Counted from the stretch's first letter, positions 56,094-64,000 are shown. The stretch: DNA of 64,000 bases from an uncultured Tateyamaria sp. (GCF_947488715.1 NZ_CANLAG010000001.1:310001-374000); one strand, 5' to 3'. Numbers and translations are program-made. The notes: a model not told the origin generated them from the letters alone.

Positions 56094-56884
56094 GACCCTT
56101 CGAACCAATCGCGTGCGAGGGTCGTCCAGCCGCGTGGCATGCCGTGACCGCCGTCATGTTCGCAGAACCGGATCGCGCCGCTTTTGCAGCTGTCGTTCCA
56201 TGTGCGGCAGCGGAACCGGTCGCCGATGTCGATGGTGTCGGGATGGGTGCGGCACTGATTGGCGCTGCGGGCCAGCGACAGGCTGTCCCAGAGGCTGCCC
56301 TGATGCCAGTCGCGGATGGCGCGCCCCTCGAACGGGACCTGATTGTCGGCAAATCCGTGGATTTGCAGGAACCGCACTGGCGCGTTGGGGCAATCGGTGG
56401 TGTCATTGGGTTCCCGCAGCGCGCCCGAGATCGAGGCAAAGCCGGCAAAATGTTCCGCCTCCTTGCAGGCCATCAGCCATGCCATGGACCCGCCGGCGGA
56501 AAAGCCCGCGACATAGACGCGGTCGGGATCGATATTGGCCTTGGTTTGCGCGTCCTTGATCACATCAAGGACAAAGCCCACATCATCGCGTCCCGCCCCG
56601 TCGCGCCCTGCCCAGCGGCGGGTTTGCCGCCCCTCGATGGGCGTACCGTTCGGGGCGATGACCACATATCCGGCATCGGCGAAATCCGATTTGATCCCGC
56701 CGCGAAAAATCATCTGACCCGTCGCGTTGTGCCCATGAAAAAACACGAGCGCGGGGGCTGGATCGTCCGACACTGGCGCGATCATGTGATAGCTGCCCCC
56801 GTCGATCTCACAGGCGGCGTCGGGCCCGCACTGGGCCATGGCAAAGGTCGGAATGGCGAGCAGCAGGGCGACAATGTATTTCAT
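56090..56884 (-). CDS. Secreted alpha/beta-hydrolase, PHB depolymerase/feruloyl-esterase-like
   Basis: 264-residue enzyme with a signal peptide (MKYIVALLLAIPTFAMA). The nucleophile elbow AGFSAGG and the oxyanion stretch VFFHGHNATG are visible; the His near the end is in EHDGGHGMPRGW. Resembles LpqC/poly(3-hydroxybutyrate) depolymerase-type esterases; likely releases acids from extracellular polyesters or feruloyl esters. ATG 56884 starts the signal sequence. Divergent from the RluA-type gene. Confidence 0.85.
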   Translation of the reverse strand: MKYIVALLLAIPTFAMAQCGPDAACEIDGGSYHMIAPVSDDPAPALVFFHGHNATGQMIFRGGIKSDFADAGYVVIAPNGTPIEGRQTRRWAGRDGAGRDDVGFVLDVIKDAQTKANIDPDRVYVAGFSAGGSMAWLMACKEAEHFAGFASISGALREPNDTTDCPNAPVRFLQIHGFADNQVPFEGRAIRDWHQGSLWDSLSLARSANQCRTHPDTIDIGDRFRCRTWNDSCKSGAIRFCEHDGGHGMPRGWTTLARDWFEGS

Positions 56885-56990
56885 GCCGCCCACCGAACAC
56901 GACAGCACGGCGCAGGCAATCCTTGCGCCATCGGTCTCTCTGAAACGTGATGGGGCTTGCCTTTGGTCAGCGCATTTGAGAGGCGGACGC

Positions 56991-57638
56991 ATGGACAGCA
57001 ACTATGACCCGCCCAATGATCCGCTCGACGTGCTGCACGACGATGCAGAGATGCTGGCCGTATCCAAGCCGTCGGGCCTGTTGTCCGTGCCGGGCAAGGG
57101 CGCGCACCTGTCCGATTGTCTGATGGCGCGGGTGCAGGCGGTGTGGCCGCAGGCGTTGCTGGTGCACCGGCTGGACCGGGACACAAGCGGCGTGATCGTC
57201 TTTGGCCTGACGCCCCATGCGCAACGGTTCCTGTCGAAACAGTTCGAATTGCGGGCGGCGAAAAAGACCTATGTGGCGCGGGTCTGGGGGCGGCTGACGC
57301 CCAAGACCGGGCGCGTGGATTTGCCGTTGATCGTGGATTGGCCGAACCGGCCAAAGCAGCATGTGGACCACGAGAATGGCAAACCGGCGGTGACCGACTG
57401 GCGGGTGCTGCGCGATACGGACACCGAGACGCGCGTGCGATTGATGCCGCAGACGGGGCGGAGCCATCAGTTGCGGGTGCACATGCAGGCTTTGGGCCAT
57501 CCGATCCTGGGCGATCCGTTTTATGCGGACGGGACGGCGCGCGATTTCGAGCGTCTGATGCTGCATTCAGAAGAGCTGAAGATCAAGCACCCGGATTCGG
57601 GACGCATGATGCGGTTCCGCGCGCCTGTGCCATTCTGA
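56991..57638 (+). CDS. RluA-family pseudouridine synthase
   Basis: 215-residue enzyme converting uridine to pseudouridine in rRNA or tRNA. The catalytic Asp lies in LVHRLDRDTSGV; MLAVSKPSGLLSVPG and QTGRSHQLRVHMQALGHPILGDPFY are family signatures. The S4 domain of RluC/D is absent, so it is RluA/RluE-sized; the target site is not predictable by eye. ATG 56991 is chosen after GGCGGACGC. Confidence 0.9.
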   Translation: MDSNYDPPNDPLDVLHDDAEMLAVSKPSGLLSVPGKGAHLSDCLMARVQAVWPQALLVHRLDRDTSGVIVFGLTPHAQRFLSKQFELRAAKKTYVARVWGRLTPKTGRVDLPLIVDWPNRPKQHVDHENGKPAVTDWRVLRDTDTETRVRLMPQTGRSHQLRVHMQALGHPILGDPFYADGTARDFERLMLHSEELKIKHPDSGRMMRFRAPVPF

Positions 57639-57850
57639 GCGGTAGCGCCGTTTGGGTGGCGCCAACGTCCGGGAAATCGAGGCGATGGCGCGCTTGTGCA
57701 CCGCTTTGAAACCGTATCTGACCAGAATGATTGCGCTTTGGAGGGTCAACTCAGCTCAGGATGGGAGAGTAACGGCTGATTTCGGAATTGCGGCTTTACG
57801 GTCTTTGCTGCCGTTCTCGGAGGCCAATTTGACGTCCGCTTTGCTCTTAT
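57639..57850. other. Lower-G+C spacer before the mercury module
   Basis: 212 bp between the pseudouridine synthase stop and the merR stop. Composition drops from the GC-rich neighbour toward the mer module. An open frame on the plus strand (57652-57876) lacks a ribosome site and overlaps merR; I do not call it. Likely left flank of an acquired segment; no flanking direct repeat was found. Confidence 0.4.
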
Positions 57851-58252
57851 CTACGCGTAAAAACCATCTTTCATGAGAGCATCCAGCATCGGACAAGTGG
57901 CAGTACCGTCATCGCAGTTCGCTGATAGGCCAAGAAGTGCTTCGCGGAGGCGTGTCAGGTTTTCGATCTTAGCGTTGATCTCATCCAAGTGGTTTTCGGC
58001 CAAGGCCTTCACTTCACCGCAACTTCGATCATCTTCTATCGTCAGAGACAGAAAGGTTTGGATGATCAAGATTGGGAATCCCAAGTTTCGACACCGCCGT
58101 ACGAACCTCAATTTTGCAATTTCATCGGTTGAATAGAGCCTACGCCCTCCCGGCGACCGACCCGGCTTGGGGACAATGCCTTCACGCTCGTAGTAACGGA
58201 TCGTTTCGATGTTCACGCCGCTTTGCTCAGACGCCTTGCCGATAGTGAACAT
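57851..58252 (-). CDS. merR: MerR mercury-responsive regulator
   Basis: 133-residue MerR-family activator/repressor. N-terminal winged helix (FTIGKASEQSGVNIETIRYYEREGI) and long dimerisation helix. The three Hg(II) ligands are conserved: C78 (SCGEV), C113 and C120 (ANCDDGTATCP). In Tn501 MerR they are C82/C117/C126, so the 35-residue spacing is identical and the C-terminal loop is two residues shorter. This identifies mercury rather than Zn, Cu or Cd. Divergent from merF. Confidence 0.93.
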   Translation of the reverse strand: MFTIGKASEQSGVNIETIRYYEREGIVPKPGRSPGGRRLYSTDEIAKLRFVRRCRNLGFPILIIQTFLSLTIEDDRSCGEVKALAENHLDEINAKIENLTRLREALLGLSANCDDGTATCPMLDALMKDGFYA

Positions 58253-58257
58253 TTTGT

Positions 58258-58288
58258 TTGCTCCTGTAGCCACTACAGGAATTAGAAG
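58258..58288 (+). promoter_or_regulatory. MerR operator/promoter for merF
   Basis: TTGCTC (-35, 58258-58263), a 19-bp spacer and TAGAAG (-10, 58283-58288) on the plus strand. The spacer holds a perfect dyad TCCTGTAG-CCA-CTACAGGA (58262-58269, 58273-58280). The overlong 19-bp spacer and dyad are the defining features of MerR-type activated promoters; Tn501 PmerT has the same geometry. merR starts 10 bp from the dyad on the other strand. Confidence 0.88.
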
Positions 58289-58341
58289 AGCAGAACGGAC
58301 GTAAACGCAATTCAAATAACAGAGACTGACCCAGTTTAACC

Positions 58342-58551
58342 ATGAAGAACAAGCTATTAGCACTTGGAGTGAGCGGAACAATCCTCGCAGTCCTTTGCTG
58401 TTTCACGCCGTTGTTGCCGATTGCGCTGACAACACTTGGTCTGACTGGCCTGCTTGGCGTTCTCTACAACGATGCTGTTTTGCTGCCGATCTTGGCAGGA
58501 TTTCTCATACTGACGGGGTACGCGCTATGGCGGCAGAAGAAACAAAAGTAG
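58342..58551 (+). CDS. merF: MerF-like mercury uptake protein
   Basis: 69-residue inner-membrane protein with two hydrophobic helices (residues ~5-35 and 40-62). The Hg(II)-binding CC pair is C19-C20 in AVLCCFTPLLP within the first helix, matching MerF. The second CC pair that MerF has at its C-terminus is missing; the protein ends in KKQK. It probably brings Hg(II) into the cytoplasm. Overlaps the next ORF by 25 bp. Confidence 0.85.
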   Translation: MKNKLLALGVSGTILAVLCCFTPLLPIALTTLGLTGLLGVLYNDAVLLPILAGFLILTGYALWRQKKQK

Positions 58552-58751
58552 TTTTGGAGTCCACGCTGACTTGTCCGTCTTGCGGGCATGCGGAGACAGA
58601 GATTATGCCTACCGACGCCTGCCAGTGGTTTTATGAATGCAAGTCTTGTCAGACAGTTTTGAAACCGCTGAAAGGTGACTGTTGCGTGTATTGCTCATAC
58701 GCAACAGTGCCTTGCCCTCCGATCCAAGAAGGCAAGTCGTGCTGCGCATAG
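58527..58751 (+). CDS. GDCCVxC-motif cysteine-rich small protein
   Basis: 74-residue protein with 11 cysteines: CPSC (16-19), CKSC (38-41), GDCCVYC (50-56) and a terminal SCC. The GDCCVxC family is commonly found with mercury genes; function is not established, and a metal-binding or trafficking role is inferred. ATG 58527 lies inside the end of merF in another frame, so the two are translationally linked. No selenocysteine codon is seen at these positions. Confidence 0.8.
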   Translation: MAAEETKVVLESTLTCPSCGHAETEIMPTDACQWFYECKSCQTVLKPLKGDCCVYCSYATVPCPPIQEGKSCCA

Positions 58752-58827
58752 CTGACTTTTGAAAGATTGCACCAAGCCGGTACGACAGGGCTGAAAACGG
58801 TTATTCCTGTGCTCACGTCCCCTAAAA

Positions 58828-58855
58828 GGTCAGGCGAGGACCGCCTCGCCTGACC
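58828..58855 (-). terminator. Rho-independent terminator of the aldehyde dehydrogenase gene
   Basis: Perfect 12-bp stem GGTCAGGCGAGG / CCTCGCCTGACC with an ACCG/CGGT loop. On the minus strand it is followed by TTTT (58824-58827). It lies just after the aldehyde dehydrogenase stop at 58859. It may also protect the dehydrogenase from read-through from the mer genes. Confidence 0.85.
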
Positions 58856-58858
58856 GGG

Positions 58859-60298
58859 TTATTCGGCGGCCCAGCCTGAGACGGCTTTGACTTCGAGGAA
58901 ATCCTCGATGCCCCAGATGCCGCCTTCGCGCCCGTTGCCGGACTGTTTCATGCCGCCAAATGGCGAGCCTGCCGCGCGGGAGGTGCCGTTCATTTCGACC
59001 ATGCCGGAGCGGAGCGCCTGTGCCATGCGGTTCAGGCGCGCGCCGTCTTGCGTCTGGACATAGTTGGTCAGGCCGTAGGGGGTGTCGTTGGCGATTGCGA
59101 CGGCGTCCTCTTCGGTATCGAAAGGGATGATCGACAGGACGGGGCCAAAGATTTCCTCGCGGGCGATGGTCATGTTGTTGTTGACGTCGGCAAAGACGGT
59201 GGGACGGACGTAGAAGCCCTTGTTGAAGCCTTCGGGGCGGCCCGTGCCACCGGCGACGAGCTTGGCGCCTTCATCGATGCCCTTTTGGATCAGGTCTTGA
59301 ATTTTGGTCCACTGCACCTCGTTCACGACGGGGCCGATATGGCGACCTTCGTCGGTTGCTGGGCCGACCGTGACTTTGCCCGCAACGGCGGCGGCCTCTT
59401 CGACGGCGGCGTCGTATTTGCCGCGTTGCACCAACATGCGCGAGGGGGCGTTACAGGACTGGCCCGTGTTGTTCATCATGTGCAGCACGCCGCGTTTGAC
59501 GGCCTTTTCATCGGCATCGTCAAAGATGACATTCGCCCCTTTGCCACCCAGTTCAAGGTGCACGCGTTTGAGCGTGTCGGCGGCGTTCTTGGAGATCAGA
59601 CGACCCGCGCGGGATGATCCAGTAAAGCTGACCATGTCGACATCCGGGTGGCCGGACAGCACGGTGCCCACGCCGGGGCCGTCGCCGTTGACGAGGTTGA
59701 AGACGCCGGGGGGGAAGCCCGCCTCGTGCATCATCTCGGCAAAGATCATGGCGTTGAGCGGCGATTCCTCGGACGGTTTCAGGACCATGGTGCAGCCCGC
59801 GATGGCGGCGGCACCGACCTTGAGCGTGACCTGGTTCATCGGCCAGTTCCAGGGCGTGATGAGGGTTGCGACGCCCACTGCCTCGTAGATGATCCGGTCA
59901 TTTGGGGCGCGGTCGCTGAGGGGGCGGTTGAAGTCGAACGCCTTGGCCGCGCGGATGAAGTTCTTCAGGTGGTAGGTGCCTGCGCCGACCTGCTGGCTGC
60001 GCGACATGTCGAGGGGCGCGCCCATTTCGGCGGACATGGCCTGTGCAAGGTCTTCGCCACGGGTCTGGTAGACCTCGATCAGTTTTTCGACCAACGCAAT
60101 GCGGTCTTCCACCGGCGTGGCCATCCACGCGGGGAATGCTGATTTGGCGGCGGCAATCGCGGCCTCAGCGTCAGCAGCACCACCCAGTGAAATCACCGCC
60201 GTGGGCTCTTCGGTTGAGGGGTCGATCACGTGGTGATCGGTGCCGTTCATCGGGGCGACCCACTGGCCGCCAATGTAGAAATCGCGTTTTTCGAGCAT
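58859..60298 (-). CDS. NAD(P)-dependent aldehyde dehydrogenase
   Basis: 479-residue ALDH. Catalytic Cys in NNTGQSCNAPSRM, general base Glu in HLELGGKGANVIF, NAD motif FTGSSRAGRLI and the conserved EEIFGPVLSI. It oxidises an aldehyde to acid; the substrate is unknown (formaldehyde-, betaine- and succinate-semialdehyde types differ elsewhere). ATG 60298 is chosen; a longer reading runs to 60382 in the intergenic region. Divergent from the peroxiredoxin. Confidence 0.93.
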   Translation of the reverse strand: MLEKRDFYIGGQWVAPMNGTDHHVIDPSTEEPTAVISLGGAADAEAAIAAAKSAFPAWMATPVEDRIALVEKLIEVYQTRGEDLAQAMSAEMGAPLDMSRSQQVGAGTYHLKNFIRAAKAFDFNRPLSDRAPNDRIIYEAVGVATLITPWNWPMNQVTLKVGAAAIAGCTMVLKPSEESPLNAMIFAEMMHEAGFPPGVFNLVNGDGPGVGTVLSGHPDVDMVSFTGSSRAGRLISKNAADTLKRVHLELGGKGANVIFDDADEKAVKRGVLHMMNNTGQSCNAPSRMLVQRGKYDAAVEEAAAVAGKVTVGPATDEGRHIGPVVNEVQWTKIQDLIQKGIDEGAKLVAGGTGRPEGFNKGFYVRPTVFADVNNNMTIAREEIFGPVLSIIPFDTEEDAVAIANDTPYGLTNYVQTQDGARLNRMAQALRSGMVEMNGTSRAAGSPFGGMKQSGNGREGGIWGIEDFLEVKAVSGWAAE

Positions 60299-60422
60299 GG
60301 GTGTCTCCCTGAGATTTGGGTGGACTGTGGCACCGGGCGAGGCTGGCGACAAGACGGGGGATGAAATGAGGCGCGGGATCACTTAGGTTGCATCTGACGA
60401 CATTATCCCGACGGAGGACACC

Positions 60423-61073
60423 ATGGGTTTGCGCATTAACGACACGATCCCCGATTTGACGGTCGAAACGGACCACGGCACGATTTCCCTGCATGACTGG
60501 GTCGGCGACAGCTGGGCCATCCTGTTTTCGCACCCCAAGGACTTTACGCCCGTCTGCACGACGGAATTTGGCGCTGTGGCACAACTGGCCGACGAATGGG
60601 AAAAGCGCGGCACCAAGGTGATTGGCGTGTCTGTGGACGGGGTCGAGGACCACAAGAAGTGGAAGGGCGACATCGAGCAGGTCTCAGGCGCCAAGGCCGG
60701 TTTCCCGATCATCGCTGACGCAGGTCTGGAAGTGTCCAAGGCCTTTGACATGCTGCCGGCCGAGGCATACCTGCCCGATGGTCGCACACCTGCAGACAGT
60801 GCCACGGTGCGGTCTGTGTTTATCATTGGCCCCGACAAGCAGTTGAAGCTGTCGATGACCTATCCGATGACTGTTGGCCGGAACTTTGCCGAGATTGTGC
60901 GTGCGCTGGACGGTTTGCAGATGTCGGCAAAGGGCGTTGCAACACCGGCCAACTGGGTGCCGGGCGAAGACGTGATCATCCCGCCATCTGTGTCGAACGA
61001 AGATGCGAAGGCGAAGTTCGGCGAATTCGAGACCGTGCTGCCCTACCTGCGCAAGACCAAAGCGCCGAGCTAG
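60423..61073 (+). CDS. 1-Cys peroxiredoxin (Prx6 type)
   Basis: 216-residue peroxidase reducing H2O2 and organic hydroperoxides. The peroxidatic Cys lies in PKDFTPVCTTEFG and the conserved Arg in SATVRSVFIIGPD. The Prx6-type C-terminal extension (TPANWVPGEDVIIPPSVSNEDA) is present, and no resolving Cys is visible. GGAGGACACC precedes the ATG. Its stop interlocks with that of the convergent RgpF-like gene. Confidence 0.92.
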   Translation: MGLRINDTIPDLTVETDHGTISLHDWVGDSWAILFSHPKDFTPVCTTEFGAVAQLADEWEKRGTKVIGVSVDGVEDHKKWKGDIEQVSGAKAGFPIIADAGLEVSKAFDMLPAEAYLPDGRTPADSATVRSVFIIGPDKQLKLSMTYPMTVGRNFAEIVRALDGLQMSAKGVATPANWVPGEDVIIPPSVSNEDAKAKFGEFETVLPYLRKTKAPS

Positions 61074-62272
61074 CGCCGCCGCAGCGCAAGGCGTGTTTCG
61101 TAAAGCGGCGTGATGTCAGGTTGAAGCCGGTCACGCCGCTTTGCCACGAGTGCCTCGGCCTCGGACTGAATGTCCGGGCCCTGGTCACCCGTGATCCCGT
61201 CGATAAAATCCAGCATGATTGATTGAGTGTCGGGGCACGCCCACAGCGGTGACTTCTTTAGAAACGGATAGCCCTTGGCTCTTATGATGTGATGCGGCAG
61301 GGCATACGACACACCCTGACGGGCAATGGACGTCAGGATGAGCGGGATCAGGGTTTTCGGATCACGCCCGTCTGGTCCGGCCAGTACTTCAAGCTTTTTG
61401 CCGCGCATCAGCATGTCCTCATGCAAGATGAGTTTCTGCGCGAGGTCGATCACCTGATCGTCTGGCATGGCCGCCAGATCAGTGTCCAAGGTGGTTAGGT
61501 CGAGCGTGGCCGTATGGCTGTAGCCGCTGCGCAAGATCCACTGGCTGAAACCTGTTTCGCCGCGGCGGACCGTTTTGGATTTGTCGCCGGTCAGGCGGTA
61601 ATGCTTCCAAAAGCCCAGGAATGCGGGGTCACGCAGGACATTTGCGCCTACTGACAGCGCAAACGAACCGTAGTGGAAATTCCGGTCGTCCGTGCTGAAT
61701 TCCCAGCGGATGTCGCGGAAATCTTCGGTGTCGACGCGAGCAATACCCCAGTGAAAGCTGGCGCTGACCACGTCATATCCGCTGGTTTCGGCCTCGGTCA
61801 GCCAACCATCGGTGCCGGGCATGGGGAACCATGCGCTGTCGTTGACGATCACCAGCCGTTTGAGAGACGGCAGGCGGTCAGCCAGCGACAGTATGCCGTC
61901 GCGGTAGCCGCCGAAATCATAGCCGACATTGGGCCGTTCAAGGATCTGCCATGCGTGGTCATGCAGGGCCGCACGGTCAGTGTCCGTCAGAGGCACGTTT
62001 GAGATGACGAGCGGCGCATAGCCGTTGTCGGTAAGCCAGCGCAGGCTGTGCAGGTGGCTTTGCAAAATGCCATCGGCGGGAAAGACCAGGAACAGCGCCA
62101 CGTTGTCCGAAGAGGGGATGCCGCCTTCACTCACCCTGATCTGGCGCGCAGTGACCATGTCGTAGAAGGGGCGTTCGGTCCAATAGCGCCATATGTTGCC
62201 GGGGGCCGCGGCCAGCTGACGGCCAAATCGAGACAGTTCGCGCTGGATTTTCCAGAAAGGGAGGGACGCCAT
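61070..62272 (-). CDS. RgpF-like rhamnan synthesis protein (glycosyltransferase)
   Basis: 400-residue member of the rhamnan synthesis F family (pfam RgpF), seen in VALFLVFPADGILQSHLHSLRWLTDNGYAPLVISN, RPNVGYDFGGYRDG, LVIVNDSAWFPM and the C-terminal ILHEDMLMRGKKL segment. Likely transfers a deoxyhexose onto a cell-surface polysaccharide. ATG 62272 follows AAGG; a TTG at 62278 is an alternative. It starts 2 bp after the GT2 stop. Confidence 0.83.
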   Translation of the reverse strand: MASLPFWKIQRELSRFGRQLAAAPGNIWRYWTERPFYDMVTARQIRVSEGGIPSSDNVALFLVFPADGILQSHLHSLRWLTDNGYAPLVISNVPLTDTDRAALHDHAWQILERPNVGYDFGGYRDGILSLADRLPSLKRLVIVNDSAWFPMPGTDGWLTEAETSGYDVVSASFHWGIARVDTEDFRDIRWEFSTDDRNFHYGSFALSVGANVLRDPAFLGFWKHYRLTGDKSKTVRRGETGFSQWILRSGYSHTATLDLTTLDTDLAAMPDDQVIDLAQKLILHEDMLMRGKKLEVLAGPDGRDPKTLIPLILTSIARQGVSYALPHHIIRAKGYPFLKKSPLWACPDTQSIMLDFIDGITGDQGPDIQSEAEALVAKRRDRLQPDITPLYETRLALRRR

Positions 62273-62274
62273 GT

Positions 62275-63156
62275 TCAAACCTTGCCGCTGCTATCGGGGT
62301 GTCGGGTGCCACGCCCGCCATCGGAGCGCGCTGACAAGATGCCGCGCAAGAAGCCCATTTGCTTGGCCCATTTGCGCTTGGAGGTCCAGGCCAAGGGTGA
62401 GGCGAGCTGGGCCAGTGCTGCCTTGAGGGACGACAGAAAGGGCGCGGGTCGTCCATGTTTGGCGGTGGCGTAAACGCGGCTGCGACCCATATGCCATGCC
62501 TTGAACGCGGCGGAGGCAGGGGTGCGCGCGTTGCCATGCCCTTCGGCGTGGTGAACCACCGCATTGTGGACAAAACGAAGGGGCCCCAAGGCTGCCAGCC
62601 TCAGGGACAGATCGTCATCCTCGTGGTAGAGGAAGATGTCGGTATCGAAGCCGCCTACTGCATCAAAACGTGCACGGGAGACAAACACCGCTGACCCATT
62701 CAGCAGCGGGACGTCAGTGTCGGCGTCAGGTGGTGAACCGGTCCACCAGGATGAACGCGGCAAGAGATTTGAGCGACGTCGAAACGCAGGCCGTCCCCGG
62801 CGGTCGCGCACATTAGGCACAAAAGCGGCGGCCTCCGGCTGTGCAGTGGCTGCGGCCAGCAGGGTTTGCAGGCACCCATCGCCGAGTTGAGCATCAGGGT
62901 TCAGGAACAGCAGATAGGGGCTGTCGCCGATCGCGGCACCTATGTTGCATGCTGCGCCAAAGCCGCGGTTGACCGGACTTGTGACCACCTGCGCCTCGTG
63001 CTTGTCCGCCAGCGTGCGCAACGCATCCGCGTCGGTGCTGGCATTGTCCACGATCACGGTCTTTACCCCGTTCGGGACAGAGGCGAGCATGTCACCGATC
63101 ACCCCGGTACTGTTGTAGGCAACGGTCACGATCTGGATGTCGCTGAGTGTGGGCAT
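62275..63156 (-). CDS. GT2-family glycosyltransferase
   Basis: 293-residue inverting transferase. Nucleotide-sugar motifs: IVDNASTD, FLNPDAQL (DXD-like), and the LLNGSAVFVSRARFDAVGGFDTDIFLYHEDDDLSLRL region that resembles rhamnosyltransferases. It probably extends the same surface glycan as the RgpF-like protein. ATG 63156 is chosen; the longer reading overlaps the pnp terminator. Located between pnp and RgpF-like genes. Confidence 0.88.
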   Translation of the reverse strand: MPTLSDIQIVTVAYNSTGVIGDMLASVPNGVKTVIVDNASTDADALRTLADKHEAQVVTSPVNRGFGAACNIGAAIGDSPYLLFLNPDAQLGDGCLQTLLAAATAQPEAAAFVPNVRDRRGRPAFRRRSNLLPRSSWWTGSPPDADTDVPLLNGSAVFVSRARFDAVGGFDTDIFLYHEDDDLSLRLAALGPLRFVHNAVVHHAEGHGNARTPASAAFKAWHMGRSRVYATAKHGRPAPFLSSLKAALAQLASPLAWTSKRKWAKQMGFLRGILSARSDGGRGTRHPDSSGKV

Positions 63157-63212
63157 GGCGGGCCTTGGACAATGGTCAGGGTCTGAAACCACAGACCGCT
63201 TGCAGAAACAAG

Positions 63213-63240
63213 AAGGCCCCGGCGTTTCCACCGGGGCCTT
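63213..63240 (-). terminator. Rho-independent terminator after pnp
   Basis: Perfect 10-bp stem AAGGCCCCGG / CCGGGGCCTT (63213-63222, 63231-63240) with an 8-base loop. On the minus strand it is followed by a T-rich stretch (CTTGTTTC). It sits 22 bp after the pnp stop. Confidence 0.85.
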
Positions 63241-63262
63241 GATACGTAGAACCGTGCCGAGA

Positions 63263-64000
63263 TTACTCTTCGGCAGGCTCTTCTTTCTTGATCTCTTCGC
63301 CGGTTTCCTGATCGACGACTTTCATCGACAGGCGGACCTTGCCGCGATCGTCAAAGCCCAAGAGCTTGACCTTGACCTCTTGGCCTTCCTTCAACACGTC
63401 CGAAGGGTGGTTCAAGCGGCGGTTTTCGATTTGGCTGACGTGCACCAGGCCGTCGCGTTTGCCAAAGAAGTTCACGAAGGCGCCGAAGTCGACGATCTTC
63501 ACGACGGTGCCGGTGTAAACCATGCCTTCTTCGGGTTCGGCCACGATCGAGTGGATCATGTCGTAGGCTTTCTTGATCGAGTCGCCGTTGGGCGATGCGA
63601 TCTTGATGATGCCGTCGTCGTTGATGTCGACCTTGGCGCCCGACACTTCGACGATTTCACGGATCACTTTACCGCCCGAACCGATGACCTCACGGATTTT
63701 GTCCGTGGGCACCTGCATGGTCTCGATGCGCGGTGCGTGCACGCTGAATTCCTGCGCGCCGGTGATGGATTTGCCCATCTCGCCCAGGATGTGCATGCGG
63801 CCGTCTTTGGCTTGGGCCAGAGCTTTTTCCATGATCTCGGGCGTGATGCCTGCGATCTTGATGTCCATCTGCAGCGAGGTGATGCCGTTTTCGGTGCCTG
63901 CCACTTTGAAGTCCATGTCGCCCAGGTGGTCTTCGTCACCCAGAATGTCGGACAGGATGGCGTAGCTGCCGTCTTCTTCGAGGATCAGACCCATGGCCAC
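63263..64000 (-). CDS. pnp: Polyribonucleotide nucleotidyltransferase, C-terminal part (5' end outside window)
   Basis: PNPase, the phosphorolytic 3'-5' exoribonuclease of the RNA degradosome. The visible 245 residues cover the end of the second RNase PH core ([16 protein letters not shown] with the catalytic Asp, [10 protein letters not shown]), the KH domain ([25 protein letters not shown]) and the S1 domain ([27 protein letters not shown]). The 5' part continues beyond the window. Confidence 0.97.
   Translation of the reverse strand: MAMGLILEEDGSYAILSDILGDEDHLGDMDFKVAGTENGITSLQMDIKIAGITPEIMEKALAQAKDGRMHILGEMGKSITGAQEFSVHAPRIETMQVPTDKIREVIGSGGKVIREIVEVSGAKVDINDDGIIKIASPNGDSIKKAYDMIHSIVAEPEEGMVYTGTVVKIVDFGAFVNFFGKRDGLVHVSQIENRRLNHPSDVLKEGQEVKVKLLGFDDRGKVRLSMKVVDQETGEEIKKEEPAEE

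Noticed and set aside
57652-57876. 74-codon plus-strand frame before merR
   Set aside because: No Shine-Dalgarno sequence, overlaps merR, no family. Might be a degraded repeat, but I cannot confirm it without a database search.

Overview
The window looks like chromosomal DNA from a marine Roseobacter-group alphaproteobacterium (Rhodobacteraceae). Grounds: high G+C, a CcrM-type GANTC methylase next to rnhB, the block pmbA-cysQ-DUF4170-waaA-lpxK, alphaproteobacterial families (DUF2125, DUF3576, DUF721, TIGR03862-type flavoprotein), a Rhodobacter-type porin, and a betaine/dimethylglycine/sarcosine demethylation operon. I see no rRNA or tRNA gene, CRISPR array, intact insertion sequence or prophage. 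Both ends cut genes: rnhB on the left and pnp on the right. No gene-free stretch exceeds 300 bases.

Layout. 1-8.4 kb: rnhB, ccrM with three GANTC sites in its leader, a membrane adenylate cyclase, a flavin-nucleotide protein, alkB, mutY, then the overlapping DUF721-dsbA-CoA transferase unit. 8.5-14.8 kb (minus): a lipid A/Kdo unit (DUF4170, a divergent waaA, lpxK) with cysQ, pmbA and a DUF2125 protein. 14.9-20.5 kb: SDR + enoyl-CoA hydratase, a small basic ORF facing an HNH nuclease, MscS channel + flavoprotein, GST, GFA protein. 20.6-25.2 kb (minus): leuS-lptE-holA and a DUF3576 lipoprotein. 25.2-29.7 kb: a highly biased porin gene with a repeat-rich leader, yggS, L,D-transpeptidase + ribA, an OmpR-type regulator followed by a possible sRNA. 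29.8-37.7 kb: MFS exporter, xth, the ybbN/LON-domain/Trm112-like operon, a UbiH-type hydroxylase, amidase, aminotransferase. 37.7-45.0 kb: ftsK, lolA, lytic transglycosylase, AEC transporter, hspQ, gamma-glutamyltransferase. 45.1-47.7 kb: anti-sigma kinase/STAS pair, thiolase, free-methionine-R-sulfoxide reductase.

47.7-55.2 kb is the most system-like region: six tightly packed plus-strand genes (XRE-cupin regulator, LysE exporter, GFA protein, FAD-GcvT dehydrogenase, homocysteine methyltransferase, second FAD-GcvT dehydrogenase). They fit stepwise demethylation of glycine betaine through dimethylglycine and sarcosine to glycine, with methionine and C1 units as products and a GFA protein that might handle formaldehyde. 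Two dyads of the same form (TGAAA-N13-TTTCA), exactly 40 bp apart, bracket the likely promoter and suggest autoregulation.

55.2-64 kb: rarD, an esterase, an RluA-type pseudouridine synthase, a small lower-G+C mercury module (merR, merF, GDCCVxC protein, with a textbook MerR operator but no merA), aldehyde dehydrogenase, 1-Cys peroxiredoxin, a two-gene surface-glycan unit (GT2 and RgpF-like) and the C-terminal part of pnp. Four convergent gene pairs in the window interlock their stop codons in a shared 4-base sequence.
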